A stretch of DNA of 64,000 bases, from positions 435,543 through 499,542 of the forward strand of contig BCIK01000018.1 in assembly GCA_039545295.1 (NCBI GenBank). Direction: 5' to 3'. Source of the stretch: Udeniomyces pyricola. Taxonomy: Eukaryota > Basidiomycota > Tremellomycetes > Cystofilobasidiales > Mrakiaceae. A model generated the notes under the pieces. That model saw nothing but the letters and a program-made list of their open reading frames with translations. It had not been told where the DNA came from and made no database searches. Every line of letters begins with the position of its first letter. Position 1 is the stretch's first letter. The translations under genes and the position numbers were made by a program. This document shows positions 11,547 to 26,148 of the stretch, piece after piece.

Positions 11547-12488
11547 GATGAATGAGTCACGGCTTGAGGGAGAATATGCTGATGAATTTTGAGGGGAGCT
11601 GTGGTCGAAAGAGAATAGCAAGAGGAGGGACAAGTCATGGAAAAAAGAAGGCTGACAGGCGTCGACGACGTTCTCGGGTTGATTTCCAGTCCAAGTCAAG
11701 CCCGGAACAGGGAGAAGCCGGTAGGGTCCGGAACGTCCAAAGGGAGAGAGTGTCTGTGATTCTTCCCACTCCCGATCACACTCTTCATCAGCCCCTCTTC
11801 TCGTCTTCGGTTACAGGGTCCGTTGCATCGGACGTTCGGTCGACGACCCCCTGTCGAATCATGATGCCAAACGTCGATCCACTCTAGTAGAGATTCCGAT
11901 CTTTGAGTCATTATCTGAATACCCGATACCCGACGTCAGCACTTGATCATACGCGTACGTACATCGCAAGCCAGGCGGCCGATCAGGCGAATCACTCATC
12001 ATTAATCAAATCCATCAGTTCATCTCGATTAAACAAATTGCATCTATAGCACGTAAAACTGATGAGAGGCCAATCGTGATGCAGATCGCTCCCTATGAAA
12101 CCATTATGGGACGTCGCCTCCGGCTGCTTCCTGCCGCCTGTCGAACCGACAGTACGTCCTCGTCCAACTCGACTCCTCCTTGGGCCCTAAAGCGCCCTAT
12201 ACAACGTCTGCCCCATGCCAAGCCTATTCTCGTCTGATCAAGAACGAGAAAAAGATAAACGACAAACGGGCAAACTTTAGACCAACGATCAAACGTGCAT
12301 TCTTGAGTGTACGTCTGCGTGTACATCGATTCACTATATAGCGAACTACTCACAAAGGTTCGTGTGTTCGTCAATCCCCTTCGCCGTCTTCCCTTCTCTT
12401 CCGGGTCCTCCCAGCGCGCCTTATGCATCAACTTCAAGCGTCACCTTCCATTTCTTTCTCCTGCGCCTTGGACTCGTCGCAACCGAGA
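11547..12488. other. Intergenic region: SFC1 upstream side and GCN5 3' side
   Basis: No gene is seen in these 942 bp. The part next to 11546 must carry the SFC1 promoter; the part near 12489 the GCN5 3' end. Short open frames at 12093-12437 have no recognisable protein. Confidence 0.6.
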
Positions 12489-15498
<3,010 letters not shown>

Positions 15499-16088
15499 GT
15501 CGGGCGGCGGCTGTTGGGTCGGCACGCGTGCTAAGCTGAGGTTGAAGATGCGTGATGAACGGGTTTGAGATTCGGTGAAGGGTAAGGGTGCGTTCTGAAG
15601 TTTGGACTGGGACCAGCCGGGGTGGGTGATCTAGCTGAGAGGAAGGAAGCTGAGGAAGATGAATGCGAAAAGAATGTATGAGGTGAGAGAGGTGAGTGAT
15701 GGTGATGGTTGATGTGAATGGAGCTAGATTGATGATCTGACGATGGATGCGTTGGTTTGGAATATTAATGATGGAGCTGGATCATCACCATCGTTAATTC
15801 ATGTTGATATATGCTGATACATGCTGTGGTATGTAAGATATCATATATATATATAACGCATCATGAATTCCATCCAAATGTGCAGCAACTTGAATCAACA
15901 GGAATAATATGGATTTTCCTTGGGGCAAACGTGTTTGGATTCCCCACGGCGCACACTCATCACAGCGCGTACAACGTACAACGCCCGCTCGCGTTGACTC
16001 GCGTCTTATTCCTTACGCACGACACTCTCCATCTACCATCATCATCAATCATACAGCTCTCACTCAACCACCACAAGCCGTACCGACC
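15499..16088. promoter_or_regulatory. Shared promoter region between GCN5 and the ALY/REF-like gene
   Basis: This head-to-head interval must hold both promoters. A TATATATATA element lies near 15844-15854. The GCN5-proximal part is G/A-rich on the plus strand. No known binding site was recognised. Confidence 0.5.
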
Positions 16089-18217
16089 ATGCCATTGTAC
16101 TCAGACACCCTCCCCACTGCTACTCTTCAGAAGCCAAGATACACTGACCACCACCGATCCGCTCCTTACTCGCTCGTTCGTCGTTGTCCATCCTTGCAAC
16201 CATCTTCTTTCTTCCCACCCCTTCTCCGTTCTCTACCACCGCCCGCCGCCTGCTCTCATTCCTACATTTCGCCTGTGTCCGGACTCTGACGTTCATCATA
16301 CCCCTCTCCTCCTTTCCTCCTTCCCTCATCTATCCTGGTTTGGTGATGGTATGGATCATAGACTCAAGACCGACGTCCCACTCCGAACAAAGTAGCAGAA
16401 GCACCCATCGAAGACCGGTGGAGTCACGATCAGTTCGGCGCCGCCGGCGTTAAAGGCGGCAACCTCGCTCACCTCCTTCAGGATACCGCTCCCTCGACCT
16501 CCAGGTCATCCTTTCCTACTACTACCACCACCACCACCTGTGCTATGGATATGGTTGACGTTCCTTTGCAAGCTCGGCTCGGCGCGCCGTCGAGGCCAAA
16601 CAAGAAGCTGGGCAAGTTGGATCTCGCGTCAGGAAGAGACCTGATGGAAATGGATCTTATCGCTCCAACGCACGCACCAAGAGCTCCGGAGGACAAGTCG
16701 CGCTTGTCAGGACGATCTCAGACTCGGGAGAGTTTACTCGTTCGGACGGGAATGGACACAAGACGACTCCCGGCGATGGACGCCCTGTCGACTCGTTCGG
16801 ATCGCCCCCTTCGCCAACAACGCGCACCTGCCCTCCCAACGTCGGTCCCTAGTCTGACCCATCAGATTCCGGCGGCGACTGTGCTTGCTGCCCACGAGCC
16901 AACGACTCGTTTGCCTGTGGAGCTGAGCATCAGGGGTAAGAGTGCCTCGCGAACATCGATTGATATCTCAAACCTCGCTCCGGGAACGACAGTCGAGGAC
17001 GTCGTGGTACGTATCATTCATCCCAATCGTCACTTGCAATCTTATCTCTCTCACTCTCACCCCACCCCCCTCCTCTCCCCCCTGCTCTCTCACCCAAAGG
17101 AGCCCCATCTCTCGAGGCACGATACGTACCCTCAGAACAAGCCCTTTCTTCCCGTCCTAACCATTCTCTTCCTTTGTCTCGCATCCTTTGCAGATGACAT
17201 TTGCCGTCTTTGGCACGATCACCTCCTCCAAGCTTCTCCCTACCCCTGCCGATTCCGTCTCAGTTCGACTCGAGTTTCACGACCCTTCCTCGGCTCAAGC
17301 TTCGATTGGGGCGTTCCATAACGCGTTAGCTGATGGTCGCAAGCTTTCTGTCGCATACACCTTGCTTCCTCCACCACCCCCACCACCCCTACCCTCATCG
17401 TTCACCCTTTCGACGCCTGCTCCTCCAACCACTTCTTCCATGATGACGACCGATACGACCCCAGGATCGTCATCCCTCTTTGCGTACCAAAAGACGGTCC
17501 CTACGCAACCTCGATCGAAATCGACGCCGACCCAGCCGAGAGGATCGACATCGAAGACGTCGACGGTCCCAGGGTTACTCAGTCGACTCGGGCTCCGAAC
17601 GGAGACGAAGGGGTCGTTGATGAAACGCGTCGGAAACGACGCTCGATCCCGTCCTCGATTTGAGGGAGAGAGAAGGGTGGGCAAGGAAGAGGGTGGAGAT
17701 TTGATGGATTTGATCAGTCCAAGCCCATCGTACGTTTTTGGTTCGGGGCCGATTTCATATATATATATAAATTGGTACTTCTCCTCTCCTCTCGTCTTGT
17801 CTTTTTCTTCCTCTTCTTTCACTCCCTTGTATCGTTGCCGATCAGTCAACTTTTTTCTCTCACTACTGGAAAGGACACTTACTGCCCTCTCTACCCCTCC
17901 CCCTCTCTCCTCCCTCTTCCTTCTGTTCCATTCTCTCCCTTTTTCACAACTCCCCTTCCCCCCCCCCCCTTTTTTTTTTCAACTCCACCTCACCTCACCT
18001 CATTTCATCTCGAAACAGGATGAAGATGTACTCCGATTCTCTCCCTTCCTCCAAAACAACAACAAACGATCGAGCCCCTTCCTTCTCTAGCCCACGTGCG
18101 ACCTACCTCGGTACCGGCTTACGAGGTCACTCTCGGACTCAACGCTCACAGCCACGGGCGGTCGGAGGTGGAAGTGGAAGGGTAGGAAGGAACGTCCGAG
18201 GGGTAGAATCGGGTTGA
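16089..18217 (+). CDS. RRM-domain protein, ALY/REF (Yra1)-like
   Basis: This is a probable mRNA-export adaptor or related RNA-binding protein of the nucleus. After a short first exon starting MPLYSDTLPTATLQ, the second exon opens with EAPIEDRWSHDQFGAAG, resembling the D[KR]WxHDxF motif just before the RRM in ALYREF. A basic, disordered region follows, then a single RRM: TSIDISNLAPGTTVEDV joined by an intron to MTFAVFGTITSSKLLP, then VSVRLEFHDPSSAQASI and ALADGRKLSVAY. The C-terminal half is Pro/Ser/Thr-rich and ends in a Gly/Arg-rich tail, as in REF proteins. A short last exon (about 18019-18217) begins MKMYSDSLPSSK, echoing the N-terminal YSDTLP. The first junction (donor near 16176, acceptor near 16396) is the weakest. 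A generic RRM protein is the alternative. Confidence 0.55.
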
Positions 18218-18225
18218 GAAAACGG

Positions 18226-18267
<42 letters not shown>

Positions 18268-19744
18268 CTTGAGGAAGGCAGGGTGGGTGGAGGAGTTGAG
18301 GTATGGATTGAGGAGGAGTGAGAGATTAGGGCAGGAGAAGGGGGACTTGATGCTAGAAGATTCATGGAGATGGAGATGTGGGTTAGGGTTTGGTATGGCG
18401 TTGTCGATTGACGGGTCGGGATATATATCTACTTAGATGAAACGTCCTCTCACGCATATATATATATATCTCCGGGGCTATGGGGATTGATATATATATT
18501 CATACATGTACACATGCAAGGAGATGGAGGCGATGTATGTATGTGATGTAGTACGTTTGAGGCGATCACGCTAATAGAATGCGCGTGTTCATGTATGTGT
18601 ATATATAGTATAACGGATGGGCCATGCATGAGACTGCAAGGCTAGACGTTCGATCTGCAACAGTCTATGACGTAAACCAGCGGATTCGATGTACTTATGT
18701 GTACTGAATCATGATGCATGTTATACGGAACATTTATTCACTCAATGATTAAACCTCGCGGCAGACTACTACGTAGGACCGGCAATATCGATCAGACCAC
18801 ATAATAATGCAATCTCAATCATGGCCGGACGAGATTATGTCATATGATTGATGGACGGAATGGTACTGTAGCATGTCGATCTGTCGACGGCATGTCCTTT
18901 ATGGATCGAATGAAATAGGTACATCTGATTGATTAAGGTAGATAATGACAAGAGTTATCATGTATAAAAGTGTGTGGGTAATTTATGTATTTATGAGTGA
19001 GTGAGTGCGTGTGAGTTTGTGGGTGGATAAGGATGGATGGGCCTCGGATATAAAGATATATACAGAATATATATATAAATAAGGGAAATGGTTGGAGGCT
19101 ACCACTGTTGAAAGAAAGCAGGAAAAAGGGGGATGTGTGTGTATGTGTGTGTGTGTGTGCAAAAAAGAGGGGGAGGGGATGATGAATTAGGGGAAGGAGG
19201 AAAGAAGTCTAACCATCCATCTGTTTGAAAGAGGACTGAGTTGAACAAAGCTGATACTAGTCTGTGGAAATGATAAAGAAGATAAACACGGCTAAAAAAA
19301 AAAAGAGAGAAAAGTAACGAGGATGGAAGCTAGCTGTCAACGAGCAGGGTACATTTCAATGAAGAAGATAGAAGGAAAGAGTAGGTGATGCTCACAACAA
19401 AGGAACGAAAAAAAAAAAGAAATAGTCAAACGATTATGTGGTACAATGAGAAGCAAACGCTTTGCGGCGCGCGAGAGCTCGACGATGTGGGGTAGGAACC
19501 ACGATCCGGGCACGAGAACGAAAGAGAAAACGTAAAGGCTTTGGAGAGGTGGATGTGGTGAAGACAATCGTAAACGACGATAATAATAAAAACAAAAACA
19601 AAATGAGAAAGAATCAAGAGGTACCGCAGAAAGAGAGAGCGAAACAAACTTGACTAACAAGGATCTCGGTGGACTTGGATCGAATACGATGGCGGCAACA
19701 CTTCATAAGCTAGCTAAGCCAAGCCCGCCCAACCCTCGTGATCA
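18218..19744. other. Large AT-rich tail-to-tail intergenic region
   Basis: No gene is seen in about 1.5 kb. Composition shifts to AT-rich with many TATATA runs (18422, 18458-18470, 19050-19080), a GT run near 19134-19160 and A-rich tracts near 19293 and 19409. Open frames are short and lack codon bias. It could hold a non-coding transcript, but nothing in the sequence shows one. Confidence 0.6.
18226..18263. repeat. Poly-A tract (about 38 A) just after a stop codon
   Basis: A long adenine run begins nine bases after the ALY/REF-like stop. It resembles a retroposed poly-A tail, but the gene has introns, so it is more likely a homopolymer expansion. Confidence 0.95.
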
Positions 19745-22643
19745 TTACCGTTTCGATTGCACCTTCAACCCTCCATTACTTCCAAGCGTGTGATTACCCC
19801 CCGAGAACCCTCCAACGAGTCTTCCGAACCAGCTCTTTTTGGTCTTGACCTGATTGAGACCTTTATTTCCCGCTGCTTCGGTAGACGACGACGCTTGCTT
19901 AGCTCCCCTATTCGCCGTTGCCGTCGTTCCGGTCGCGACAACGGGGTCGTCACCTTCAAGGCCGTCGCGAGACGCTCTCGGTGTGTCAGGCTGGGTGCCC
20001 GAAGTGGACGAGAGCGAATCAGACATGTCGAGGGCAGGAAGGGAAGAAGGGGGTCCGCGCAGAGACAAAGGGTGGGAGGCAGATATAGGATGATCGGTCT
20101 TAGGCGAAAGGTTGGACGGAGTGATGGGGGCATAGGTACTTGTAGTCGCAGAGGAAGGAGGAAGTGATTGCGGTGACGTAGAGCGGGGAGGATGGTACGA
20201 AACCGCTGTGGGCGTCGGAGGTGACGGAGAGTCGGACCTTGATTCCCCCTTTAGAGTGGCAGATGGACCGGTGATGGTGGAAGGAGTCGTGGGACTCGTG
20301 GGAGAAGGGGATGACGACGACGACGACGATGACTGAACGGTCCCTGAGGATGAAAGCACAAGGAGTGGTGGTAGAACGCTCGGGTCTGGGATTGGTGGTA
20401 CTGGGGGGACATCACTCAGCATACCCGCCACACCAGAAGCGTACGGGGACTGATACGACGAGTGACTATGTAAGGAGGAGATGGAAGGGAGAGGCGAAGA
20501 CGACCTAGACGGTGAGGATTGAGTAAAGAAGGCAGGCATGGGCGCATGATTGGAAGAGCCAAAGCTGAGAGGAATGAAGGTCACATCATGGGCTGAAGGT
20601 AGAAACGTGCGATTGGATGAAGAGGAAGGATAAGGAGGTGAAGAGATCGATGCTGATGCAGAGTTGGACAAGGAAGGGGACGAGGAAGACGGAAGATGCG
20701 AGAGGGCAGAAGGACCCACGCCATTGCTGATTGAAGACGATGCAGAAGAACGTCGCGAGTGCGTAGCCCTTCGAGGGACCGGTGGAAGAGGCGGTTTGAC
20801 AGCTCCCGCAAGCAAGAGACCAAGCAAACAAGGGAGCGGTGCTAGAGGCATGTAGTCCTCGTCCAGGAGTGACTCTGCAGGGGGGAACGTGACCGGGTCT
20901 GCGAGCGTCTTGGCCGAGCCAAGGGTGAGAAAAGTCATGGATGGATGAGAAAGGAGATAAGGTGCAAGGAATTTGTCGAGTAGCATGGGCAGAAGTAAGA
21001 GAGAAGCTGGGATGGCTTGATGGGGAGCGAGCCCGGATGAGGAAGAAGGCGAGGTGGAGGCATGATGCAAGCGACGTGCGTGAACAGCTGGGGATTGTTT
21101 GACAGATGGAGTAGAAGGAAGGATGTGAGCGAGAAGAGGCGAAGCCGATGAGAAGGGCTGCGAGGTTGTAAACACGGAAGATCGGGTCGAAGGCGCTAGC
21201 GAGGGCGGTCGTGAAGGTGCTCGCAAAGAGGTAGCATCCGAGTTGAGGTGCATGCTAGTCGTTTGAGCATTTGAAGAAGGTAGTAGACTTGGTCCGCTGA
21301 GCTTCGAGCTGCAGACGGCTGTCGGTCGATGCAGACCGTTAGCGGTCAGCCTAACTGACGCCAAAGCGGGTTCCGAGCTCGATCCAACAGCGCTGTTCCT
21401 CCTCGGGCTCGTGCCACTCATGGCAGACCTCTGAGCGCAAGATGCAAGTAGCGGAACGGTAACAGTGGTGACCATGAAGCAGGCAGAAAGCATGCTTTGC
21501 AGATTGGATGACGCGATCGAGGGTGGGGGAAGGAAGTGAAGAACGACATCAAACGGTCGTCGCGAGGTGGCAGACGTCGCCGAAGAGACGGGTTGTTTGC
21601 TGACACGATGGATGGATTCGCTGTCTTGGGAGAGGGCCGAGGACGAGGAAGCGTCGCAAGTCGTTGCTAGGGAGGTCCGAGAACCCATCGTGAGGAGGGA
21701 GAATCGACGGCCGGCGGCCGGTTTTCCTCCACCAGCCCGGAGGCTCGCCTTATCCCTCTTATCTTGAGCAGAGTCACGAGCTCTGCGAGCTTTACGCCAG
21801 CGAAGGACGACACCGACGGCTTCTTCCATGACAGCCTGAAGACCGTGAGAGGCGACGCTCTTTTGAAGGCGCACGATTGAGTCTGGATGGCTAGCTATGG
21901 ACGAGGCGAGCGAGGCCGACGACACAAGGGTAGGCAGCGACAAAGATACAGATGATGGCGAGGATAGGTCCGTGGCCGACGACGCAGTGGGCCGATTGGA
22001 CGGCGTTGAGCGCGACGACCGACGACGTAAGAAGGAATGCCGTCGCGAGTTCGGCGCGGTGTGGAGCGAAGCCGCAGCGACGTCCGGAGGTAGCAGGAGG
22101 AGCGACGTTCGGGAGGACTGCGAGATGAGGAGCTCGACGGCCGAAGGTTCAGGCTCTGTGGTGAATGGATGGTCGTGTGAGAGAGAAATGCTGACAAGTC
22201 AATATCTTATCGATTCATGGACCCAAGCGGATAGTCGATCTCGATTGAGTGAAAGGAGAATGAGAGCTGAAGAAGAAGAAAAAGGGGAAGGGCAGGGCAG
22301 GGCAGGGCAGAGCNAGGCNNNGNNGCNGGGNNGGGGGGGGGGGGGGGGGGGGGGGGGGNTTTGCGCCTTTGCCCGTTGGCCTCTTGTTCTTGGTCTCCTC
22401 GGCCCTCTCCTTCTCTCTCAAGCCCTTGACGAGAATCGTTTGCACGTGCTTGCGATCGATTGGCTACCGCATGAGCAACTCACCTCCGAGAACGAGAATG
22501 ACACGTCCATTGGTTTCCATCTGATCGAGCAAGCTGTCGTAATCATCCCCCTCGACGACCCAGCCGAGAGCGGACGACGTCGTCGGGTCCTCGGCGAGCG
22601 ACGACAGGTTCGACGGGGTGAACGAGGCGGTCCGGCGTTTCAT
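19745..22643 (-). CDS. Unknown Ser/Pro-rich protein, about 800 residues
   Basis: I do not recognise this protein. Two exons are clear. The first (about 22491-22643) starts MKRRTASFTPSNL and reads WVVEGDDYDSLLDQMETNG then RVILVLG. A 330-nt intron containing the G/N tract follows. The second is a very long exon opening EPEPSAVELLISQSSRTSLL and running to 19745. It contains helix-forming, charged sequence (LQKSVASHGLQAVMEEAVGV, LRWRKARRARD), a hydrophobic block around MLSACFMVTTVTVPLL, another around ASLLLLPMLLDKFLAPYLL and PLPCLLGLLLAGAV, then several hundred Ser/Pro-rich residues and a short basic tail with KKSWFGRLVGGF. The hydrophobic blocks are conserved-looking, but I cannot call them membrane segments. 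A further upstream exon near 22890-22950 is possible. The long exon contrasts with the intron-dense neighbours. Confidence 0.6.
22314..22359. repeat. Poly-G tract with ambiguous bases in an intron
   Basis: GGGCA repeats lead into a run of at least 26 G flanked by eleven or more N calls. It is an assembly uncertainty within the intron of the unknown Ser-rich gene, and the true length is unknown. Confidence 0.9.
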
Positions 22644-23565
22644 AGGGAAGGGCCGGAGGTGTTGGCACGAGTGAGGAGTTGGTATGGTAGAGCGAGAGAA
22701 TGTGCGTGTGTGGAAAAGAGAAGCAAAAAAAAGGTAGGAGGCAAAATGGAAGAAAGGATTGAGGACGGCGAAGAAGGCAGAAAGGGACGGGGGGAAGGAT
22801 CTGGGCGAGAGCAGCAGCAAGCGGTTGAGTTGAGATGAGGAAGGGGGGGGGGGGGAGGGGGTGGAAAAGGAAGACCGGAAGGATGATGCGGGGTATTCCG
22901 TGCCAAGAGACGAGGTCAATGATGATATTAGGGTAACTGTCGTCTGTCAGGGGGAGAAGCAAGGCAAGGTTAGATAGAGCGGCCGAAATTAAAGGGGGAC
23001 GACGACGGGAGATCGGGTCGCACCAGTCGAGTGCCGAGGGTTTGCCGTGGGGTGAGTGGGCCGAGAGCTGATGTGAGTTATTCGGTTTATGGAGTGAGTA
23101 CACGTAATGCATAAGCTCGGCCATCGAACATTGAGCGCCGAGCCTGCATATCCAGCCGTATAGATGTGTATATATATACATATATGCGATATCGGTAGCA
23201 GCAGCTACACCCATGGGCCACATAACCATATAAGATGAAATTATGCATCACCGAGTATATCGACGCGATATACACATAATGACTATGTCGACCATATCTC
23301 TCATGCAATTCAACCTCAATATGGTACGTAATATATAGACGCGTCTTGACCATGTCATCATCCACATCTGCACCGCCTAAATTACACAATCGACCATCGA
23401 CCATCGCCTGTCCATCAACATCACTGCAGTCTAGTCGACCATCCCCATCCACAGACACGCCATATCCATCCATGACAATCACCGACGTCGCCATCATCAT
23501 CACCAACAGCAACCACTGATAGCATCATAACCACCCCTCTCAACACACATACTGCCTCACCCGCC
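22644..23565. promoter_or_regulatory. Divergent upstream region, Ser-rich gene and IBA57 fragment
   Basis: These 922 bp should contain the promoter of the minus-strand Ser-rich gene and whatever drives the IBA57 fragment. A minus-strand open stretch near 22890-22950 (SYPNIIIDLVSWHGIP) looks protein-like and follows a CTGACAG acceptor-like site, so it may be an unassigned exon. TATATATATA lies near 23170. The region from 23380 to 23560 is rich in CCAT/CATC. Confidence 0.45.
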
Positions 23566-23844
23566 ATGCGACCCATCCCAACATCCATCACCGCTATCCG
23601 TCGCGCCGCCTCCACTTCTTCCTCTTCTCTTACCCCATCATTCACCCACGCCGGACCCATCCCGAACCGATCCGTCCTCCAAGTCAAAGGCAAAGACGCC
23701 GCTTCTTTCCTCGCCGGCATCTCCGCCGTCAAGATCCTCGACCACCGTCCCTTTTATGCCTCTTTCCTCCATGCTCAGGTCAGCCATCGCAACCCATCAA
23801 TCGATAGGAGAGCTGGTCCTTGCCATCTTACCTCGCTGAACTAA
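23566..23844 (+). pseudogene. IBA57/CAF17-like N-terminal fragment, apparently amputated
   Basis: The 92-residue reading frame begins like mitochondrial IBA57, a folate-binding GcvT-fold protein needed for maturation of 4Fe-4S proteins. It starts with an Arg/Ser-rich presequence-like leader (MRPIPTSITAIRRAAS), then has IPNRSVLQVKGKDAASFLAG and PFYASFLHAQ, the strand usually followed by GR[VI]LxD. Here LHAQ is followed by a GTCAGC donor-like site, but no exon with the rest of the domain, including the KGCYxGQE motif, is seen before guanylate kinase begins on the other strand 54 bp after the stop, nor beyond that gene. The full family is about 300 residues or more, so this is a truncated copy, a relict, or a local assembly or rearrangement breakpoint. 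The fragment has good codon usage and no internal stop. Confidence 0.6.
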
Positions 23845-23897
23845 ACGGCGCGATCTTACCCCCCCCCCCCCCGCCGCCCTTCCAAGTCTCCTTTCTT

Positions 23898-24092
23898 TCA
23901 AAGATCCGTCGGCAACCGATCTCCCCCCTCGCCAATCTCCTTCCCGAGGGCGACGTCTCGGAAGAGGGCATAAGCGCGTTCGAGATCGTCGTTGACGAGG
24001 ACGACGTCGGCCGCGTTAGACGTCGCGGCGTAAGCGAGTTCGCCATGGGCCGCGGCGAGACGGGACGTGAGGGAAGATTCGGTCTAGGGTTG

Positions 24093-24125
<33 letters not shown>

Positions 24126-26148
24126 CCAAAGGAGAGAAGAAAGAGAAGGGGGGAAAGGGAAAGGGTCGGAATGGGTTCATGGGAAGGAGAAAAGAGAGAG
24201 GTGAAAGGGATGGGATGAAAGAGAAGAGGTAGATGAGTTGAGTGAGCGAGTTGGGGTTTTTCTTCAAGTTTTTTTGGGACTTGGTTTTTTTTTTTTTTTT
24301 CAATCCGGGAGAGGAAAGGGCGGGGAAAGGGGGGAGGAAAGGGGGGGATATTGAGATGGCGAAAAAAAACCCCTCCCTCTCTTTTCTTCATCTCATCTCA
24401 TCCTCATCCTCATCCTCATTTTTTTTTTTTCTCTTTCCCTCTTAGCCCCTCCTCCGCCTATCTCGTTCGACGACGCTCCCACCCTCACGCACCAAAACCT
24501 ATCTCCACAGATAGACACCCATGAGAGAGAGAGAGAGTGCAAAAAGCAGGGGGGGGGGGGGAGAAGGGGAGGACGGAAAGGCGTCATAAGAGAAATAATA
24601 ATAATAAAAAATGAACTAACCTCAGTTCCTCGACCCGTCAATCGCTCTTTGAGCGACGCAAACGACGGAGGTGAAATGAAGAGGAACACCGGGTTCAAAT
24701 GCGGGTGGTTCGCTTTGATCAATTTGACGCCCTAGAGAAAATTTGAAATAGAAAAAAAAAAGATATCCCCGAAGATGAATCCAAATCGAGGGGTTTTGTT
24801 TTTTTTTTTTGTTTTGTTTCGGACAGGGAAAAAAAAAAGAAGAAGAGATGGGAGTGAGATGAGGGAAGAACATAGGGTCAGTTTGAGAATCAGGGGGAGA
24901 GAGAAGGCGGAAGTGTGAATACGAGAAGAGACTTGAAAGCGCAGTTTGTGTTTTCTTCTCTTCTACCTCATCGCGTCCTCCTCCCTTCCTCCCTTTCCCC
25001 CCTCCCCTCCCCTCCCACACACACACACGCCCTGCATCAAAGAAGAAGAAGAAGAAAAGAAAAGAGAAAAAAAAAACACATCTCTCTGTGTTGTGTTGTT
25101 TTCTTCACCTGCATATCGATATCCAAAATACACCTCTTCCCACTCCCTTCGAAATCCGCGACGGCTTTCGCGCTCGTGCCGTATCGGTTACCGGAGAACT
25201 CGGCGTGTTCGATAAAGGCGTTTTGATGGATGAGGGTTTCAAAGTCGGGTCGGGTCGTGAAGTGGTATGCGATCCCGTTGGATTCACCGGCTCGAGGGGA
25301 ACGCGTCGTGTCTATGTGAGAGAAACAGAGAAGAAGTGGGGGGGGGGGGGGGGGGGGGGAATGGGGAAGGGGGGTTAGATGAAGTTGAGTGGGGAATCGA
25401 TCCATACTACTCTCCTTCACTGTCTCTCTCTCTCCTTCTTCTTTTCCTCGCCTGACTTGAACCAGCCAAACCAACCCATCTCGACCTCGAAAAAGAAGCG
25501 ACCCAGAAAAGAACCAAGGAAAAGGAAAAGGAAAAAAAAAGGGGGGAGGAAGGAACGTACGCGAGACAGAGAACCCAAACTTATCGGGGAATTCAGCAAA
25601 GAGCTTCTTGAGCAGCGTCGATTTGCCCGTGCCCGAAGGACCAAACAAAACGAGGGGCTAAGAAAGAAAGAAAAAGAAAGAGAAAAAAAAAGAAGGATGT
25701 GTTGAGTGAAAAGGAAGAGAGGTTGGGTTTAGGTTAGGAAAGGATGAGCTGAGATATAAGGAGAAGGGGGGGGGGGAAGGTTGAGGATGGGTCTGGAGAT
25801 GAGCTGAGTGGAGGAGGACGAAGCATAGAAGGGGGGGTTGAGAGACGGATAGGTAAGAGTGTAGGATAGAGATGATGTTTGTGGGATGTTGTTGTTGTTG
25901 TTGTTGTCGAGGATGTGTGTGAGTGAGTGTGTGTGTGTTCGTGTTCGGTTCCGCTGGCCCCTTCCTCGTCTTCACGACATTCCCCAGTTCACCCCGACTC
26001 AAGGAAGAGAGAGAGAGAACGACGCGAGAGACAGCGAGAGGATTGAGGGGGTTCGTGAAGGTGATGTTGGGAGATGTTTGGCAGGGAGAGAGAGAAGGGA
26101 AAGACAGATTGGGAAACGCACGCGAGCAAAGTTGGGACCGGTCGACAT
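23898..26148 (-). CDS. GUK1: Guanylate kinase
   Basis: This enzyme phosphorylates GMP to GDP with ATP in the cytosol, feeding GTP synthesis. Exon 1 is only 27 nt (about 26122-26148, coding MSTGPNFAR). The second (about 25561-25657) gives PLVLFGPSGTGKSTLLKKLF with the P-loop, then FPDKFGFSVS. The next contains TTRSPRAGESNGIAYHF, FIEHAEFSGNRYGTS and KRCILDIDMQ, which are the GMP-binding residues and the Walker B-like DID. Then come GVKLIKANHPHLNPVFLFIS and LKERLTGRGTE, and a final exon TESSLTSRLAAAHGELAYA followed by VVLVNDDLERAYALF. All the family landmarks are present at about normal length. Introns are long and low-complexity, including an A29 run and a T16 run between the last two exons. 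The gene ends 54 bp from the oppositely oriented IBA57 fragment. Confidence 0.92.
24093..24121. repeat. Poly-A tract (29 A) in the last GUK1 intron
   Basis: A plus-strand A run, which is poly-T in the transcript, lies a few bases from the last-exon acceptor. It could serve as part of the polypyrimidine tract. Confidence 0.95.

Noticed and set aside
18226..18263. Poly-A after the ALY/REF-like stop as a sign of a retroposed gene copy
   Set aside because: The gene still contains introns, and other equally long A runs occur inside introns nearby.
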